A stretch of DNA of 64,000 bases from JASLMY01 sp965226475 (GTDB lineage Bacteria > Pseudomonadota > Alphaproteobacteria > GCA-2731375). Of this stretch, positions 18,651 to 28,471 are shown one piece after another; the stretch's first letter is position 1; every line of letters starts with the position of its first letter. The stretch spans positions 310,001-374,000 of the forward strand of contig CBDDDJ010000005.1 in assembly GCA_965226475.1 (NCBI GenBank), given 5' to 3'. Below the pieces are notes generated by a model. It worked only from the letters and a program-made list of their open reading frames with translations, did no database searches and was not told the origin of the DNA. The position numbers were made by a program, and so were the translations under genes.

Positions 18651-20967
18651 TACCCTCGGTGGCCTCGGCGGGAACGACACCCTCAAGGGGTTTGGGGGCA
18701 ACGATTCCATTCTGGGTGGTGTCGGCAACGACTGGCTGTTCGGCAACGCGGGCGACGACACGCTGGTGGGCGGCGCGGGCGCGGATCTGCTGAACGGCGG
18801 CGTCGGCGGGGACCTGGCGAGCTACGCGGCCTCGTCCGCCGGTGTCGATGTCCGTCTGGGGGCCGGCACGGCCTCGGGTGGCGACGCGGCCGGCGATAGC
18901 TTGACGAACATCGAGAACCTGGAGGGCGGCGCGTTTGCCGACCGCCTGGACGGCGACGCCGGCGCGAACGAGCTCACCGGCGGCACGGGCGCGGATACCC
19001 TGCGCGGCGATCTGGGCGACGATCTGCTGAGCGGCGGTGGCGGCGCGGATAGCCTTCTAGGCAATGCGGGCGACGACACGCTGGTGGGCGGCGCCCGCCC
19101 GGACGTGCTGAACGGCGGCCCCGGCGTGGACGTGGCGAGTTACGCGGCCTCGTCGGCGGGCGTCGACGTACGTTTGCATCTCGGCACGGGTGCCGGTGGC
19201 GACGCGGCCGGCGATAGCTTGACGGGGATCGAGAACCTCGTCGGCGGCGCCCATACGGACCGCCTGGAAGGCGACAGCGGCGCGAACGTCATTACGGGGG
19301 GTGCTGGAAACGACACGCTGCGGGGATCGAACGGCGACGATCTGCTCATCGGCGGCGCCGGCGCGAACCTGATCCGGGGCGGGGCGGACGACGACACGCT
19401 GATCGGCGGCGCGGGCGCGGATGTGCTGAACGGCGGCGGCGGCACGGACCTGGCGAGTTATGCGGCCTCGTCCGCCGGTGTCGACGTCCGTCTGGGGGCC
19501 GGCGCGGCCACGGGTGGCGACGCGGCCGGCGACAGCTTGACGAACATCGAGAACCTGGAGGGCGGCGCGCACGCCGACCGCCTGGACGGCGACGGCGGCG
19601 CGAACGTGATCAGCGGCCGGGCGGGCGCGGATACGCTGCGCGGCGCTCTGGGCGACGACCTGCTGATCGGCGGCGCCGGCCCGGATAGCCTGCTAGGCAA
19701 CGCGGGCGACGACACGCTGGTCGGCGGCGGGCGCGCGGATGTGCTGAACGGCGGCGCCGGCACGGACCTGGCGAGTTATGCGGCCTCGTCCGCCGCCGTC
19801 GACGTCCGTCTGGGGGCCGGCACGGCCTCGGGCGGCGACGCGGCCGGCGACAGCTTGACGGGGATCGAGAACCTGGAGGGCGGCGCGCGCGCCGACCGCC
19901 TGGACGGCGACGGCGGCGCGAACGTGATCAGCGGCGGCGCGCGCGCGGATACCCTGCGCGGCGCTCTGGGCGACGACCTACTGATCGGCGGCTCCGGCCC
20001 GGACAGCCTGACCGGCAACGCTGGCGACGACACCCTGGTGGGCGGCGTGGGCGCGGATATGCTGAACGGCGGCGCCGGCACGGACCTGGCGAGTTATGCG
20101 GCCTCGTCCGCCGCCGTCGACATCGACGTCCGTCTGGGGGCCGGCACGGCCTCGGGTGGCGACGCGGCCGGCGACAGCTTGACGGGGATCGAGAACCTGG
20201 AGGGTAGCGCGTTCGCCGACCGTCTGGACGGCGACGGCGGCGCGAACCGGATCAGCGGCGGCGCGGGCGCGGACACCCTGCGGGGAGCGGGCGGCGACGA
20301 CCTGCTGATCGGCGGCGCCGGCCCGGACAGCCTGACCGGCAACGCGGGCGACGACACGCTGGCGGGCGGCGCGGGCGCGGACGTGGTGAATGGCGGCTTC
20401 GGCACGGATTTCGCGAGCTTCGCGGCCTCGTCCGCCGGTGTCGACGTGCGTTTGCATCTCGGCACGGCCTCGGGAGGCCATGCGGCCGGCGATAGCTTGA
20501 CGAACATCGAGAACCTCGTGGGCAGCGCACACAGGGACCGCCTGGACGGCGACGCCGGCGCGAACGAGCTCACCGGCGGCACGGGCGCGGATACCCTGCG
20601 CGGCGATCTGGGCGACGATCTGCTGAGCGGCGGTGGCGGCGCGGATAGCCTTCTAGGCAATGCGGGCGACGACACGCTGGTGGGCGGCGCCCGCCCGGAC
20701 GTGCTGAACGGCGGCCCCGGCGTGGACGTGGCGAGTTACGCGGCCTCGTCGGCGGGCGTCGACGTACGCTTGCATCTCGGCGCGGGCGCCGGCGGCGACG
20801 CGGCCGGCGATAGCTTGACGGGGATCGAGAAACTCGTCGGCAGGCGCACACGGACCGCCTGGAGGGTGACGCCGGGGCGAACATCATTAGGGGGGGTGCT
20901 GGAGACGACACGCTGCGGGGAGCGGGCGGCGACGATCTGCTCACCGGCGGCGCCGGCGCGAACTTGA
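18651..20967 (+). pseudogene. RTX gene fragment between IS256-A and the frameshift
   Basis: This continues the reading frame of 17114-17187 after the first IS (GGLGGNDTLKGFGGNDSILG). It holds seven of the RTX modules with the conserved SSAGVDVRL and IENLEGGAFADRLDGD segments. The frame is correct to GGC at 20839-20841; there the expected AGC codon has only AG. The last 41 codons to 20967 are therefore out-of-frame, Arg-rich nonsense. A late internal ATG (18766) could in principle allow translation, but the product would have neither the native start nor the secretion signal. Confidence 0.85.
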
Positions 20968-22970
20968 TCCGGGGCGGGAAGGACGACGATACGCTGATCG
21001 GCGCCGCCGGGGCCGACGTGCTGAACGGCGGCGGCGAGACGGACACGGCGAGTTACGCCGGTTCGTCCGGCGCTGTCGACGTCCGTCTGTGGCTCGGCAC
21101 GGCCTCGGGTGGCGACGCGGCCGGCGACAGCTTGATGGGGATCGAGAACCTCATCGGCGGCGCGCAGGCGGACCGCCTGGAAGGTGACAGTGGCGCAAAC
21201 GTCATTACGGGGGGTGCGGGAGACGACACCCTGCGGGGAGCGGGCGGCGACGATCTGCTGACCGGCGGCGCCGGCGCGAACTTGATCCGGGGCGGGGCGG
21301 ACGACGATACGCTGATTGGCGCCGCCGGAGCCGACACGCTGGAGGCCGGCACGGAGGACGATCTGCTGATCGGGGGCGCCGGCGACGACGTTCTGCGAGG
21401 GCTTGGAGGTAACGACACGCTGGTTGGTGGGTTTGGCTCCGATACCTTGATCGGCGGCGGCGGTGCCGACAGCTATCACTTTTTTGCCGGCGATGGTGTC
21501 GATACCGTCATCGAAACCGATGATACGGGCGCCTCGATAACGGATCGATTGGTACTTCGGAACATATCGTCTATTACCGACATAGAATTCTCTCGCGATG
21601 GGTCGTCCCTCATATTAGACCTCGGCGGTGGCGATCGGGTTGTGGCAATTGGATTGGAAAATACCACCGGGTTGAGAGAAATATTTTCAGATCCGACGAT
21701 CACGACCTTTGATGGATTTGGCCGATCCGTATCCATCGATGGCGATAACGTCCTCGTCGGCGCATGGACCCACAATACCGGGGGGGCGGTCACCGGACAG
21801 GCGCATTTATTCGACGCCCTCTCCGGGAATCTCCTGCGGACCTTCGACGACCCGACGCCTAGGGCCTTTGACTTCTTCGGCTACTCCGTTGCCATCGATG
21901 GTGACAACGTCCTCGTCGGCGCGTGGGGTGACGATACCGGAGAAACCAACGCCGGGCAGGCGCATCTGTTCAGCGCCGGCACTGGCAATCTCCTGCACAC
22001 ATTCAACGCCCCAACGCCGACGTTCCGTGCCCAATTTGGCTCCTCCGTGGCCCTTGACGGCGACAACGTCCTCATCGGCGCGCGTCAGTCCGACGCGCAT
22101 CTGTTCGATGCGGCCACCGGCAATTTATTGCGTACCTTCAACGCGCCGGCAAACAGCACCGGCTTCGGCGCCTCCGTTGCCATCGATGGTGACAACGTCC
22201 TCATCGGCGATATTGACGGCACCACCGGAATTGGTGGCAGGGCACATCTGTTTGACATCGTCACGGGCAACCTTCTGCTGACCTTCGACGACCCGACGCC
22301 CACAACCACGGATCAATTCGGTTCAGCGGTAGCCCTTGACGGCGACTACGTCCTCATCGGCGAGCAAGGTGACGATACCAGCGGGCAGAACAACGGCCAG
22401 GCGCATCTGTTCGATGCGGCCACCGGCAATTTATTGCACACCTTCAATGAGCCAAACCCCGCCATTGGTTCCGATGGTTTTGGTTTTTCCGTTGCCATCG
22501 ACGGCGACAACGTCCTCATCGGCGAAATATCGGATGGCAGCGTTGGGGACAATGTCGGGCAGGCGCATCTGTTCGACGCGATCACCGGGGACCTCCTGCG
22601 CACGTTCAATGATCCGACACCCACGGACATGGACGAATTCGGCACCTCCGTCGCCTTGGACGGTGACAACTTCCTCGTCGGCGCCAGGGGCGACGACACC
22701 GATGGGAATGACGTTGGTCAGGCATATCTGTTTGGGGCGATCCCGAGCACGCGGACCGCCGTCGAGACGCTCGAACTGTCCGATGGTGGCGTCTTCACTT
22801 TGAATACTGATTTGACGGGTGGTATTGCCGGGGACGTGATTGTTGGAACCGGTTCCGCCGAGACCATCGCCGGCGTTGCGGGTGACGATTACGTGGTCGG
22901 CGATGGCGGCGACGACACTCTGCTGGGCGGTGCGGGTGCCGATACCTTGGTGGGGGGGCCCGGGGGCGGA
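20844..22970 (+). pseudogene. RTX gene fragment with seven-blade FG-GAP-like propeller
   Basis: This continues the RTX protein in the +1-shifted frame (AHTDRLEGDAGANIIRGGAG). The order is one more RTX module, an RTX-associated segment (SYHFFAGDGVDTVIETDD, then ITDIEFSRDGSSLILDLGGG), and seven repeats of about 50 residues at roughly 21700-22740, each with FGxSVAIDGDNVLIG and GQAHLFDAATGNLLRTF. The repeats fit the blades of an integrin-alpha/FG-GAP-like beta-propeller. RTX rows resume at 22840 (GSAETIAGVAGDDYVVGDGG). GC content is lower than in the RTX part. The frame then enters IS256-B and stops at 23006. Confidence 0.85.
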
Positions 22971-24421
22971 GGGGATGTCCCGGGCTCTGTTGAAAAGCTG
23001 AAGTAGGCGTCGTCCGCCTGGAGCCGCTAGGCTCTGGGTGCTGATTCCATCAAGGAGAACGACGCCATGACCAAGACTACACGCAACGACCGTTCCTCGG
23101 AACCATCCTGTCGGCTCTTGCCATCGATGCCGGAGGCCTTCGACGATCCGCGCATGAGCGTCGATCGCTTCTGCCTTTTGGCGGGCCTCGAGTCTTTGAA
23201 CGAGATGATGTCGGCGGACGCGGAAGCCTTGTGCGGTTCGCGCCACGCCGGCTCGGGCGAGCGCAAGGGCCATCGATGGGGCACGACCCGGAGCGAGATC
23301 GCCTACCACGGCGGCAAAGTGAAGGTCGAGCGCCCTCGGGTGGGGGACTTCGCGGGTCGGGAGATGAGCCTGCCGAGTTGGGAGCTGCTGTCGGAACCCG
23401 AACTCTTGCAAGCCTGGGCGATGAATCTGATGGTGATCAACGTCTCGACCCGCAAGTATGCCCGCGCGGTGCGCCTGCCGGACGATGCGGGCGGCGATCT
23501 GCCGGCGGCATCGGGTGACGCAACCTCGAAGTCGGCGGTCTCGCGCCGTTTCGTGGCGTTGACGCGAAGCAAGCTGAAGGCCTGGCTGGCGAGCCCGCTC
23601 GACGATCTCGATCTCGTGGTGCTCCAGATCGACGGGCTCCATGTCGGCGATCACCTGATGGTGGCGGCGATCGGCATCGACACCGGCGGCGCGAAGCACG
23701 TGCTGGGCCTGGCCGAGGGCGCGACGGAGAACGCGGCCACGGTGCAAGCCATGCTCGACAACCTGATCGAGCGCGGTCTCGATCCCGAACGGCCTCGGCT
23801 CTACATCGTCGACGGCGCCAAGGCGCTCTCGAAGGCGATCCGGCGGACCTTCGGGCGGGCGGCGGCCCTCCAGCGCTGCCAGGTGCACAAGGGGCGCAAC
23901 ATCACGGACCGGCTGGACGAGAGCCTCCATGCCGGCGTCAGGAAGGTCTTGCGGCAGGCCTGGCAGCAGGACGACGCGGCCAAGGCCGAACGGCTCTTGC
24001 GCAACCTCGCCCGCCGTCTGGAGCATGACGCACCCGGCGTCTCGGGCTCGATCCTGGAGGGCCTGGACGAGATCCTGACCGTGATCCGGCTCGGCCTCCC
24101 GCCGCAACTTCGACACTCGCTGGCTTGCACCAACGCCATCGAGAACGCGATCGGCACCGTCCGGACGGTGCAGCGGAACGTCAAGCGCTGGCGCAACGCC
24201 GAGATGGCGCTGCGTTGGACCGCCGCCGGCCCCTTGGAGGCGCAAAAGACCTTCCGCCGCCTCAAGGCCTACCGCCAGCTCCCCATCCTCGACGCCGCCC
24301 TGCGGGAGGCGGTGAGAAAGGCCGGAGCAAAGTCCGTCATTGAAGACATCGAGGTGGCCGCGTAGCCTCTCGATCAGACGATGCCTATCTCGCACTTTTC
24401 AACATTGGGCGGGACATCGCC
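22971..24421 (+). mobile_element. IS256-family element, copy B (1451 bp)
   Basis: The ends begin GGGGATGTCCCG (left) and GGCGATGTCCCG (right, read inward). An 8-bp target duplication GGGGCGGA lies at 22963-22970 and 24422-24429. The transposase is on the plus strand, opposite to copy A, in the same disrupted RTX gene. Confidence 0.92.
23067..24365 (+). CDS. IS256-family (Mutator-type) transposase, copy B
   Basis: A 432-aa DDE transposase with the same layout as copy A. The catalytic Asp residues are in VLQIDGLHVGDH and LYIVDGAKALSKA, LQRCQVHKGRNI follows, and the catalytic Glu is in CTNAIENAIG. It is full length. The N-terminal 60 residues and many scattered positions differ from copy A, which rules out a recent local duplication of one element. 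AAGGAGA lies about 7 bp before ATG 23067. Confidence 0.95.
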   Translation: MTKTTRNDRSSEPSCRLLPSMPEAFDDPRMSVDRFCLLAGLESLNEMMSADAEALCGSRHAGSGERKGHRWGTTRSEIAYHGGKVKVERPRVGDFAGREMSLPSWELLSEPELLQAWAMNLMVINVSTRKYARAVRLPDDAGGDLPAASGDATSKSAVSRRFVALTRSKLKAWLASPLDDLDLVVLQIDGLHVGDHLMVAAIGIDTGGAKHVLGLAEGATENAATVQAMLDNLIERGLDPERPRLYIVDGAKALSKAIRRTFGRAAALQRCQVHKGRNITDRLDESLHAGVRKVLRQAWQQDDAAKAERLLRNLARRLEHDAPGVSGSILEGLDEILTVIRLGLPPQLRHSLACTNAIENAIGTVRTVQRNVKRWRNAEMALRWTAAGPLEAQKTFRRLKAYRQLPILDAALREAVRKAGAKSVIEDIEVAA

Positions 24422-24787
24422 GGGGCGGACCAGCTTCGGGGCAAGAGCGGTGCCGACGCCTTCTTCTACATTGATTTGTCGCATGGGACGGTAATTGCCA
24501 CGAACCGGACCGTGGCGAGCAGCGGCCTGGATACGGACTCGGTGAATGGTTTCGTCTCCGGTGAGGATCGGTTTGCGTTGAATGCGCCAAATTTCGATGC
24601 GACGGCGGGCTTTGTAACCATCGGTTCGCCCTATGACGGCACGAATTCGGGGGTCGGATCGGGTGCCGCGGTGATCTTCGACGGCACCCATCTGCTCTAT
24701 GACCCGGAGACCGCCACGGCCGGCTACACCGTCGTTGCCGAAGTCAACGGCGATTCCGTCATCGCGACCGATGTATCGTTTGTCTAG
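24422..24787 (+). pseudogene. C-terminal secretion-signal fragment of the second RTX gene
   Basis: Reading from GAC 24428 gives DQLRGKSGADAFFYIDLSHG, then GTNSGVGSGAAVIFDGTHLL and a final ATDVSFV before TAG at 24785-24787. It aligns throughout with the last ~115 residues of the intact RTX protein, including the terminal hydrophobic residues, so it is the detached type I secretion domain. It has no start signal of its own; an internal ATG at 24476 is probably not used. Confidence 0.85.
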
Positions 24788-24851
24788 GCCATGGCGAACC
24801 GCCAATGTCATCAAGATATCGGGTCACCGGAAGCAACGGGATGAGACCTTA

Positions 24852-24989
24852 TACCAACCGACAATGAGGGGAACCCGTTGCCGGTTGTTCGGCGTTCAAA
24901 CGCCATGCGGGCTTTTCCTCGCATAAGCTCGGGCGCGCGGTCGCGCTTGCCGACCCGCGATGGGTTGCACGCAACGCAGGTCGGTATTA
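24852..24989 (+). repeat. ~138-bp dispersed repeat, copy 1
   Basis: This aligns with 26798-26934 in the same orientation. The best-conserved part is the last ~90 bp (core GCTCGGGCGCGCGGTCGCGC, then a stretch ending GGTCGGTATTA). The ends are weakly inverted relative to each other (ATACCAACCGAC at the left, ATACCGACCTGC read inward from the right), as in a MITE-like or REP-like element. It begins 64 bp after the RTX C-terminal stop. The rest of 24788-25043 holds nothing else I can identify. Confidence 0.75.
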
Positions 24990-25043
24990 CCGGCAATTCT
25001 GTTTTAATTGAAAGCTCGTTCATCGACTCGCGCCATGGGGATT

Positions 25044-26627
25044 CTATCCTGCGCCTCCATTACTTTTTCGCCGCTGTGTCGGGCGCTGCTCAACCATGCC
25101 GCCTGGCCCGAGGCGTGTGTTGGCGAGGGTCCTTTCGTCATGGTTCAAGCGCCAGCTCAGCATTTTTTGCGCATATTCCAGCACCAACCCGTGATGGTCG
25201 GGATCGTCGGCGAGGTTGTGAAATTCGTGAGGATCCGCCTCCAGATCGAAAAACAGTGGTGGCAGACCGGTAAAGTGAACGTATTTATATCGCCTATCCC
25301 AGATCAGATTAGCGTTACATTGATCAGGCGCCAATCCTAGCGATTCGCCGCCGTCAAGTCCTGGAAAATGGCGAAAATCGAATGCCGCATGTGCCTCCGT
25401 TCGCCAATCCTGGGTCTCGCCATACTGGCAGAAGGGCAGCAACGAGGAGCCGTCGCAGGCAGCGGGAACCTCAAGGCCAAGCCACTCCAGAATCGTCGGC
25501 ATGACATCGATATTCTCGCTGAAGGCGTCGATAGTCCCGCCACGCCTCGGATCGCTTGTGGCGCGCGGATCTCGTATGATCAACGGGATATAGTATGTCT
25601 GTTCGTAGTAGCTGAACTTTGACATCATCCAATGATCGCCCAGCTGCTCGCCGTGGTCCGAGGTAAAAACGATAAGAGTACGTTCCCAGGCCCCACTCTC
25701 TTTCAGCTGTGCGATCAGTCGTCCGACTTGGCTGTCTATCTCCGTCATCATGGCGTAGTAGGTCGCCCTGATCTGGCGGATTTCGTGTTCCCCGAGGTTA
25801 AGATATTCCATAAGCGAGGCGCCATGGGTGTAAGGCGCGTCTAGTTGGTTCGAGAGATAAAAGCGGGCCCAAGGATGCTGCTTGGCCTCTTCCTCCGCGC
25901 TCTCCAGACGCATCGGGAGCGGCACTTCGCCGGCATCGTAGAGAGCATGATAGGGTTCCGGCACGACAAAAGGAGGATGGGGAGAATGATAGGAGATGTG
26001 GGCGAACCAGGGCGTCGCTTCGCGGGCCGATATATAGGCCAATGCCTCGTCGGTCAAAAAGGCCGCGCCGCTGTCTTCCGCCCGGTACCACGTCGGCGCG
26101 AAAGTGCGGCCTCGGCTCGGGTCGACACCCTCCCGGTTGGGTCGAAAAAGTGATCGTGGATCGTCATCGACCTCATATCCCCGTTGCCGCAGCGCCTCGA
26201 TCCACGGCCGGTAGTTGGAGTCCATGCGGACCACCGGCGTCATCCCCGGCAACAGTCCGGATCGGGTCATGAGTTCGGGATCGTCCGCGTCCCGACCCCG
26301 CGGGTCCGCGCTGATATCGGTATGGCCAAAAAGGGAAGGGTCATGGCCGGCCTTGCGCGCCTCGCGGGCGATATTGGCGTGGCGGTCGTCCAGCGGCGTT
26401 CCGTTCGTCACCATGCGATGATTATGCTGATAGAGGCCCGTATAGAGGCTGGCGCGCGCCGGTCCACAGGGTGTCGACTGGGAATAATGGCGGTGAAACA
26501 AGGTACCTTGGGCCGCCAGCCCGTCCAGATGCGGCGTCTTCAGGATCGGATGTCCGAGGGCGGAGAGGCATTCACCCCGCCATTGGTCCGCGGTAATGAA
26601 AAGCACGTTTTCCATCGTCTTGTTCAT
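25044..26627 (-). CDS. Sulfatase / phosphonate monoester hydrolase-like
   Basis: Alkaline-phosphatase-superfamily hydrolase, 527 aa. The start region NVLFITADQWRGECLSALGH provides the metal-binding Asp, and TPCGPARASLYTG is the sulfatase CxPxR signature whose Cys becomes formylglycine. The second metal site is in IVFTSDHGEQLGDHWMMSK. The long insertion and the DQWRGE start resemble phosphonate monoester hydrolases/arylsulfatases (PehA-like), so the substrate could be a sulfate or phosphonate/phosphodiester. No signal peptide is seen, suggesting cytoplasmic location. Start 26627 (MNKTMENVLF) has GGGAAGAG upstream; the frame stays open 51 codons further. The gene has lower GC than its surroundings and sits exactly between two direct repeat copies, consistent with transfer. 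Confidence 0.85.
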   Translation of the reverse strand: MNKTMENVLFITADQWRGECLSALGHPILKTPHLDGLAAQGTLFHRHYSQSTPCGPARASLYTGLYQHNHRMVTNGTPLDDRHANIAREARKAGHDPSLFGHTDISADPRGRDADDPELMTRSGLLPGMTPVVRMDSNYRPWIEALRQRGYEVDDDPRSLFRPNREGVDPSRGRTFAPTWYRAEDSGAAFLTDEALAYISAREATPWFAHISYHSPHPPFVVPEPYHALYDAGEVPLPMRLESAEEEAKQHPWARFYLSNQLDAPYTHGASLMEYLNLGEHEIRQIRATYYAMMTEIDSQVGRLIAQLKESGAWERTLIVFTSDHGEQLGDHWMMSKFSYYEQTYYIPLIIRDPRATSDPRRGGTIDAFSENIDVMPTILEWLGLEVPAACDGSSLLPFCQYGETQDWRTEAHAAFDFRHFPGLDGGESLGLAPDQCNANLIWDRRYKYVHFTGLPPLFFDLEADPHEFHNLADDPDHHGLVLEYAQKMLSWRLNHDERTLANTRLGPGGMVEQRPTQRRKSNGGAG

Positions 26628-27040
26628 GCCAATCGTACTCTTCCCGATCACTCCCCATGGCCGAGGATATTGGTAGCACAATGGGCATCCGACGGCGAAT
26701 TCGATCGACATTCGACGTTGATACAACGCGAGGAACCGTGGCTTGCGCTTGATCCGTGGGGGTCGGCCGTCGGGGGGCACTCGTACCCGCGCCTTAGATC
26801 AACCCGCAATGGGAGGGACTCATCTCGGGTTGTCTGGCGTCCGGACGCCACGCGGGCTTTTCCTCGGCTTTGCTCGGGCGCGCGGTCGCGCTTGCCGACC
26901 CGCGATGAGTTGTACGCAACGCAGGTCGGTATTAGGGCCCTCTTCCCACGCCTTGGCGATCCTGGAGACCGACGCATGGCGCTGCCCGGCCGGCGCCGTC
27001 TTGCCGCCGGGTTGATCGATGGCTTCGTACGCCGCCGGCG
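26628..27040. other. Intergenic stretch containing repeat copy 2
   Basis: 413 bp between the start of the sulfatase and the end of the aminotransferase. It contains the repeat at 26798-26934. I see no gene; the remaining part upstream of the sulfatase probably holds its promoter. Confidence 0.55.
26798..26934 (+). repeat. ~138-bp dispersed repeat, copy 2
   Basis: Direct repeat of 24852-24989, about 80 percent identical by eye, with the last ~90 bp almost the same (core GCTCGGGCGCGCGGTCGCGC; end GCAACGCAGGTCGGTATTA). Together with copy 1 it brackets the sulfatase gene. Confidence 0.75.
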
Positions 27041-28354
27041 TCAGCCGTCGAGGCCGTCGCGGATCGCCTCGTCGAGGATCTCGAGGCCGCTATCGATCTC
27101 GGCCTCGGTGACGGTGAGGGGCGGAGCGATGCGCATGGTGCTCTGGGCTCCGGCGCGGACGGCGTGCATCACCAGGCCGAGTTCGAGCGCGCGGCGTTGG
27201 ACGCGCGCGGCGAACGGGCGATCGGCGAGGCGGCTCTCGCGGTCGGCCACCAACTCCAGGCCGATCAGGAGGCCTCGCCCGCGCACGTCGCCGATGCACT
27301 CATGGCGCTGTTGCAGGTCGCGCAAGCCGGCCATGAAATAGTCGCCGATCTCGGCCGCCCGCTCCGCCAGGTTCTCCTCGCGCAGGATCCTGAGCACGGC
27401 GAGGCCGGCGGCGGCCGGCAACGGGTCCGAGAGATGCGAGGTGTAGAAGAGGAAGTCCTTGTCGACGCAGGCCTGCTCGATCTCGTCGCTGGTGATGGTG
27501 GCCGAGATCGGCAGGCCGTTCCCCAGCGTCTTCGAGAACGCGAGCACGTCCGGTGGCGCGGAATCGTGCTCGTAGGCGAAGGTGGTGCCGGTGCGGCCGA
27601 GGGCGGTCTGCGCCTCGTCCAGGATCACCAGCATCCCGCGCTCGCCGGCGAGCGCCTTCAGGCGCGCGAGATAGCCGTCCGGCGGCACGATGATGCCGGC
27701 GGAACCCTGGATCGCCTCGGCGATCACCGCGGCCGGCGCACCGGTCGACTGTGCATCGTACAACTCGAAACCGACCTCGAGGCAGGTCATGTCGCAGGCG
27801 TCGCGACAGTGGCGGATCGGACAGCGGTAGCAGTTCGGATTGGGCAACAAGGTGACGCCCGGCGTCGTCGGGCCGTGACCGACCCGACCGCCGTTCATGG
27901 TCACCGCCTGCGCCCCGCCGGTCTGACCGTGCCAGGACCCGGCCAGCGCCAACACTTCCCACCCGCCGGTGGCCGTCTTCGCCATGCGGAGCGCGGCCTC
28001 GTTGCTCTCGCCTCCGGTCGAGAGGAACATCATGCGCGAGAGCTCGTCCGGCAGGATCTCCGCCAGCGCCTCGGCCAGACGGGCGACCGCCGGGCTCATC
28101 ACGCCGCTGAAGAGGTGCAGGACGTCGCGGCAGCTCTGCTCGATCGCCTCGACCACCGCCGGGTGGTTGTGGCCGAGCGTGGCGCACATCTGGCCCGAGC
28201 AGAAATCGAGGATGGCCCTGCCGGTCTCGTCGTAGACGTAGCTCCCCGACGCGCGGACGCCGAGATAGGGTGCGAATTTCTGCCCATAGCGGAAGATGTG
28301 GCGCTCGACCGCCGCTCGCATCTCCGCCGCTTCCGATGACGTGATCTCGCTCAT
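27041..28354 (-). CDS. Class III aminotransferase, dialkylglycine decarboxylase-like
   Basis: Fold-type I PLP enzyme, 437 aa. The N-terminal half closely resembles 2,2-dialkylglycine decarboxylase (RYGQKFAPYLGVRASGSYVY, ILDFCSGQMCATLGHNHPA, FLSTGGESNEAALRMAK). LVILDEAQTALGRTGT holds the Asp that contacts the PLP nitrogen; the Schiff-base Lys is at about residue 275 in AFSKTLGNGLP; FYTSHLSDPLPAA and GDVRGRGLLIGLE follow. One deviation is a Cys-rich insert (NCYRCPIRHCRDACDMTC) not typical of that enzyme, which might bind metal. Start 28354 has CAGGAG 10 nt upstream. Reaction likely: transamination, possibly with decarboxylation; substrate unknown. Confidence 0.85.
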   Translation of the reverse strand: MSEITSSEAAEMRAAVERHIFRYGQKFAPYLGVRASGSYVYDETGRAILDFCSGQMCATLGHNHPAVVEAIEQSCRDVLHLFSGVMSPAVARLAEALAEILPDELSRMMFLSTGGESNEAALRMAKTATGGWEVLALAGSWHGQTGGAQAVTMNGGRVGHGPTTPGVTLLPNPNCYRCPIRHCRDACDMTCLEVGFELYDAQSTGAPAAVIAEAIQGSAGIIVPPDGYLARLKALAGERGMLVILDEAQTALGRTGTTFAYEHDSAPPDVLAFSKTLGNGLPISATITSDEIEQACVDKDFLFYTSHLSDPLPAAAGLAVLRILREENLAERAAEIGDYFMAGLRDLQQRHECIGDVRGRGLLIGLELVADRESRLADRPFAARVQRRALELGLVMHAVRAGAQSTMRIAPPLTVTEAEIDSGLEILDEAIRDGLDG

Positions 28355-28471
28355 TTCCGCCGCGCTCCTGTTTGCCGTGCGCATCATCGCCGAAACCCGC
28401 TCGGAGCAAAAGCGAAATCACGGGGGCGGGCACGGTGTGTTGGCCTTTCGATAGGGGATTACAAAGAAACG

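Larger units (their letters stand above)
17114..24787 (+). pseudogene. Second RTX gene with FG-GAP-like propeller, broken by two IS256 elements
   Basis: This is the paralogue of the preceding RTX gene. It opens at ATG 17114 (MSGLAITGSSGDDTILGTS), 40 bp after the perfect palindrome GCCGATATCGGC (17063-17074). It is cut after codon 24 by one IS256-family element (17188-18650) and near its 3' end by another (22971-24421). Removing both, with their duplications, restores about 4.74 kb (about 1580 codons): eight RTX modules, a second RTX-linked segment, a seven-blade propeller, more RTX rows, and a secretion C-terminus very like that of the intact gene (24430-24787). Two further lesions remain: a one-base loss at 20842-20843 and one extra G in the run 22952-22958. 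The gene is non-functional as assembled; each single-base change could be a sequencing error, but the two insertions cannot. Confidence 0.85.
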
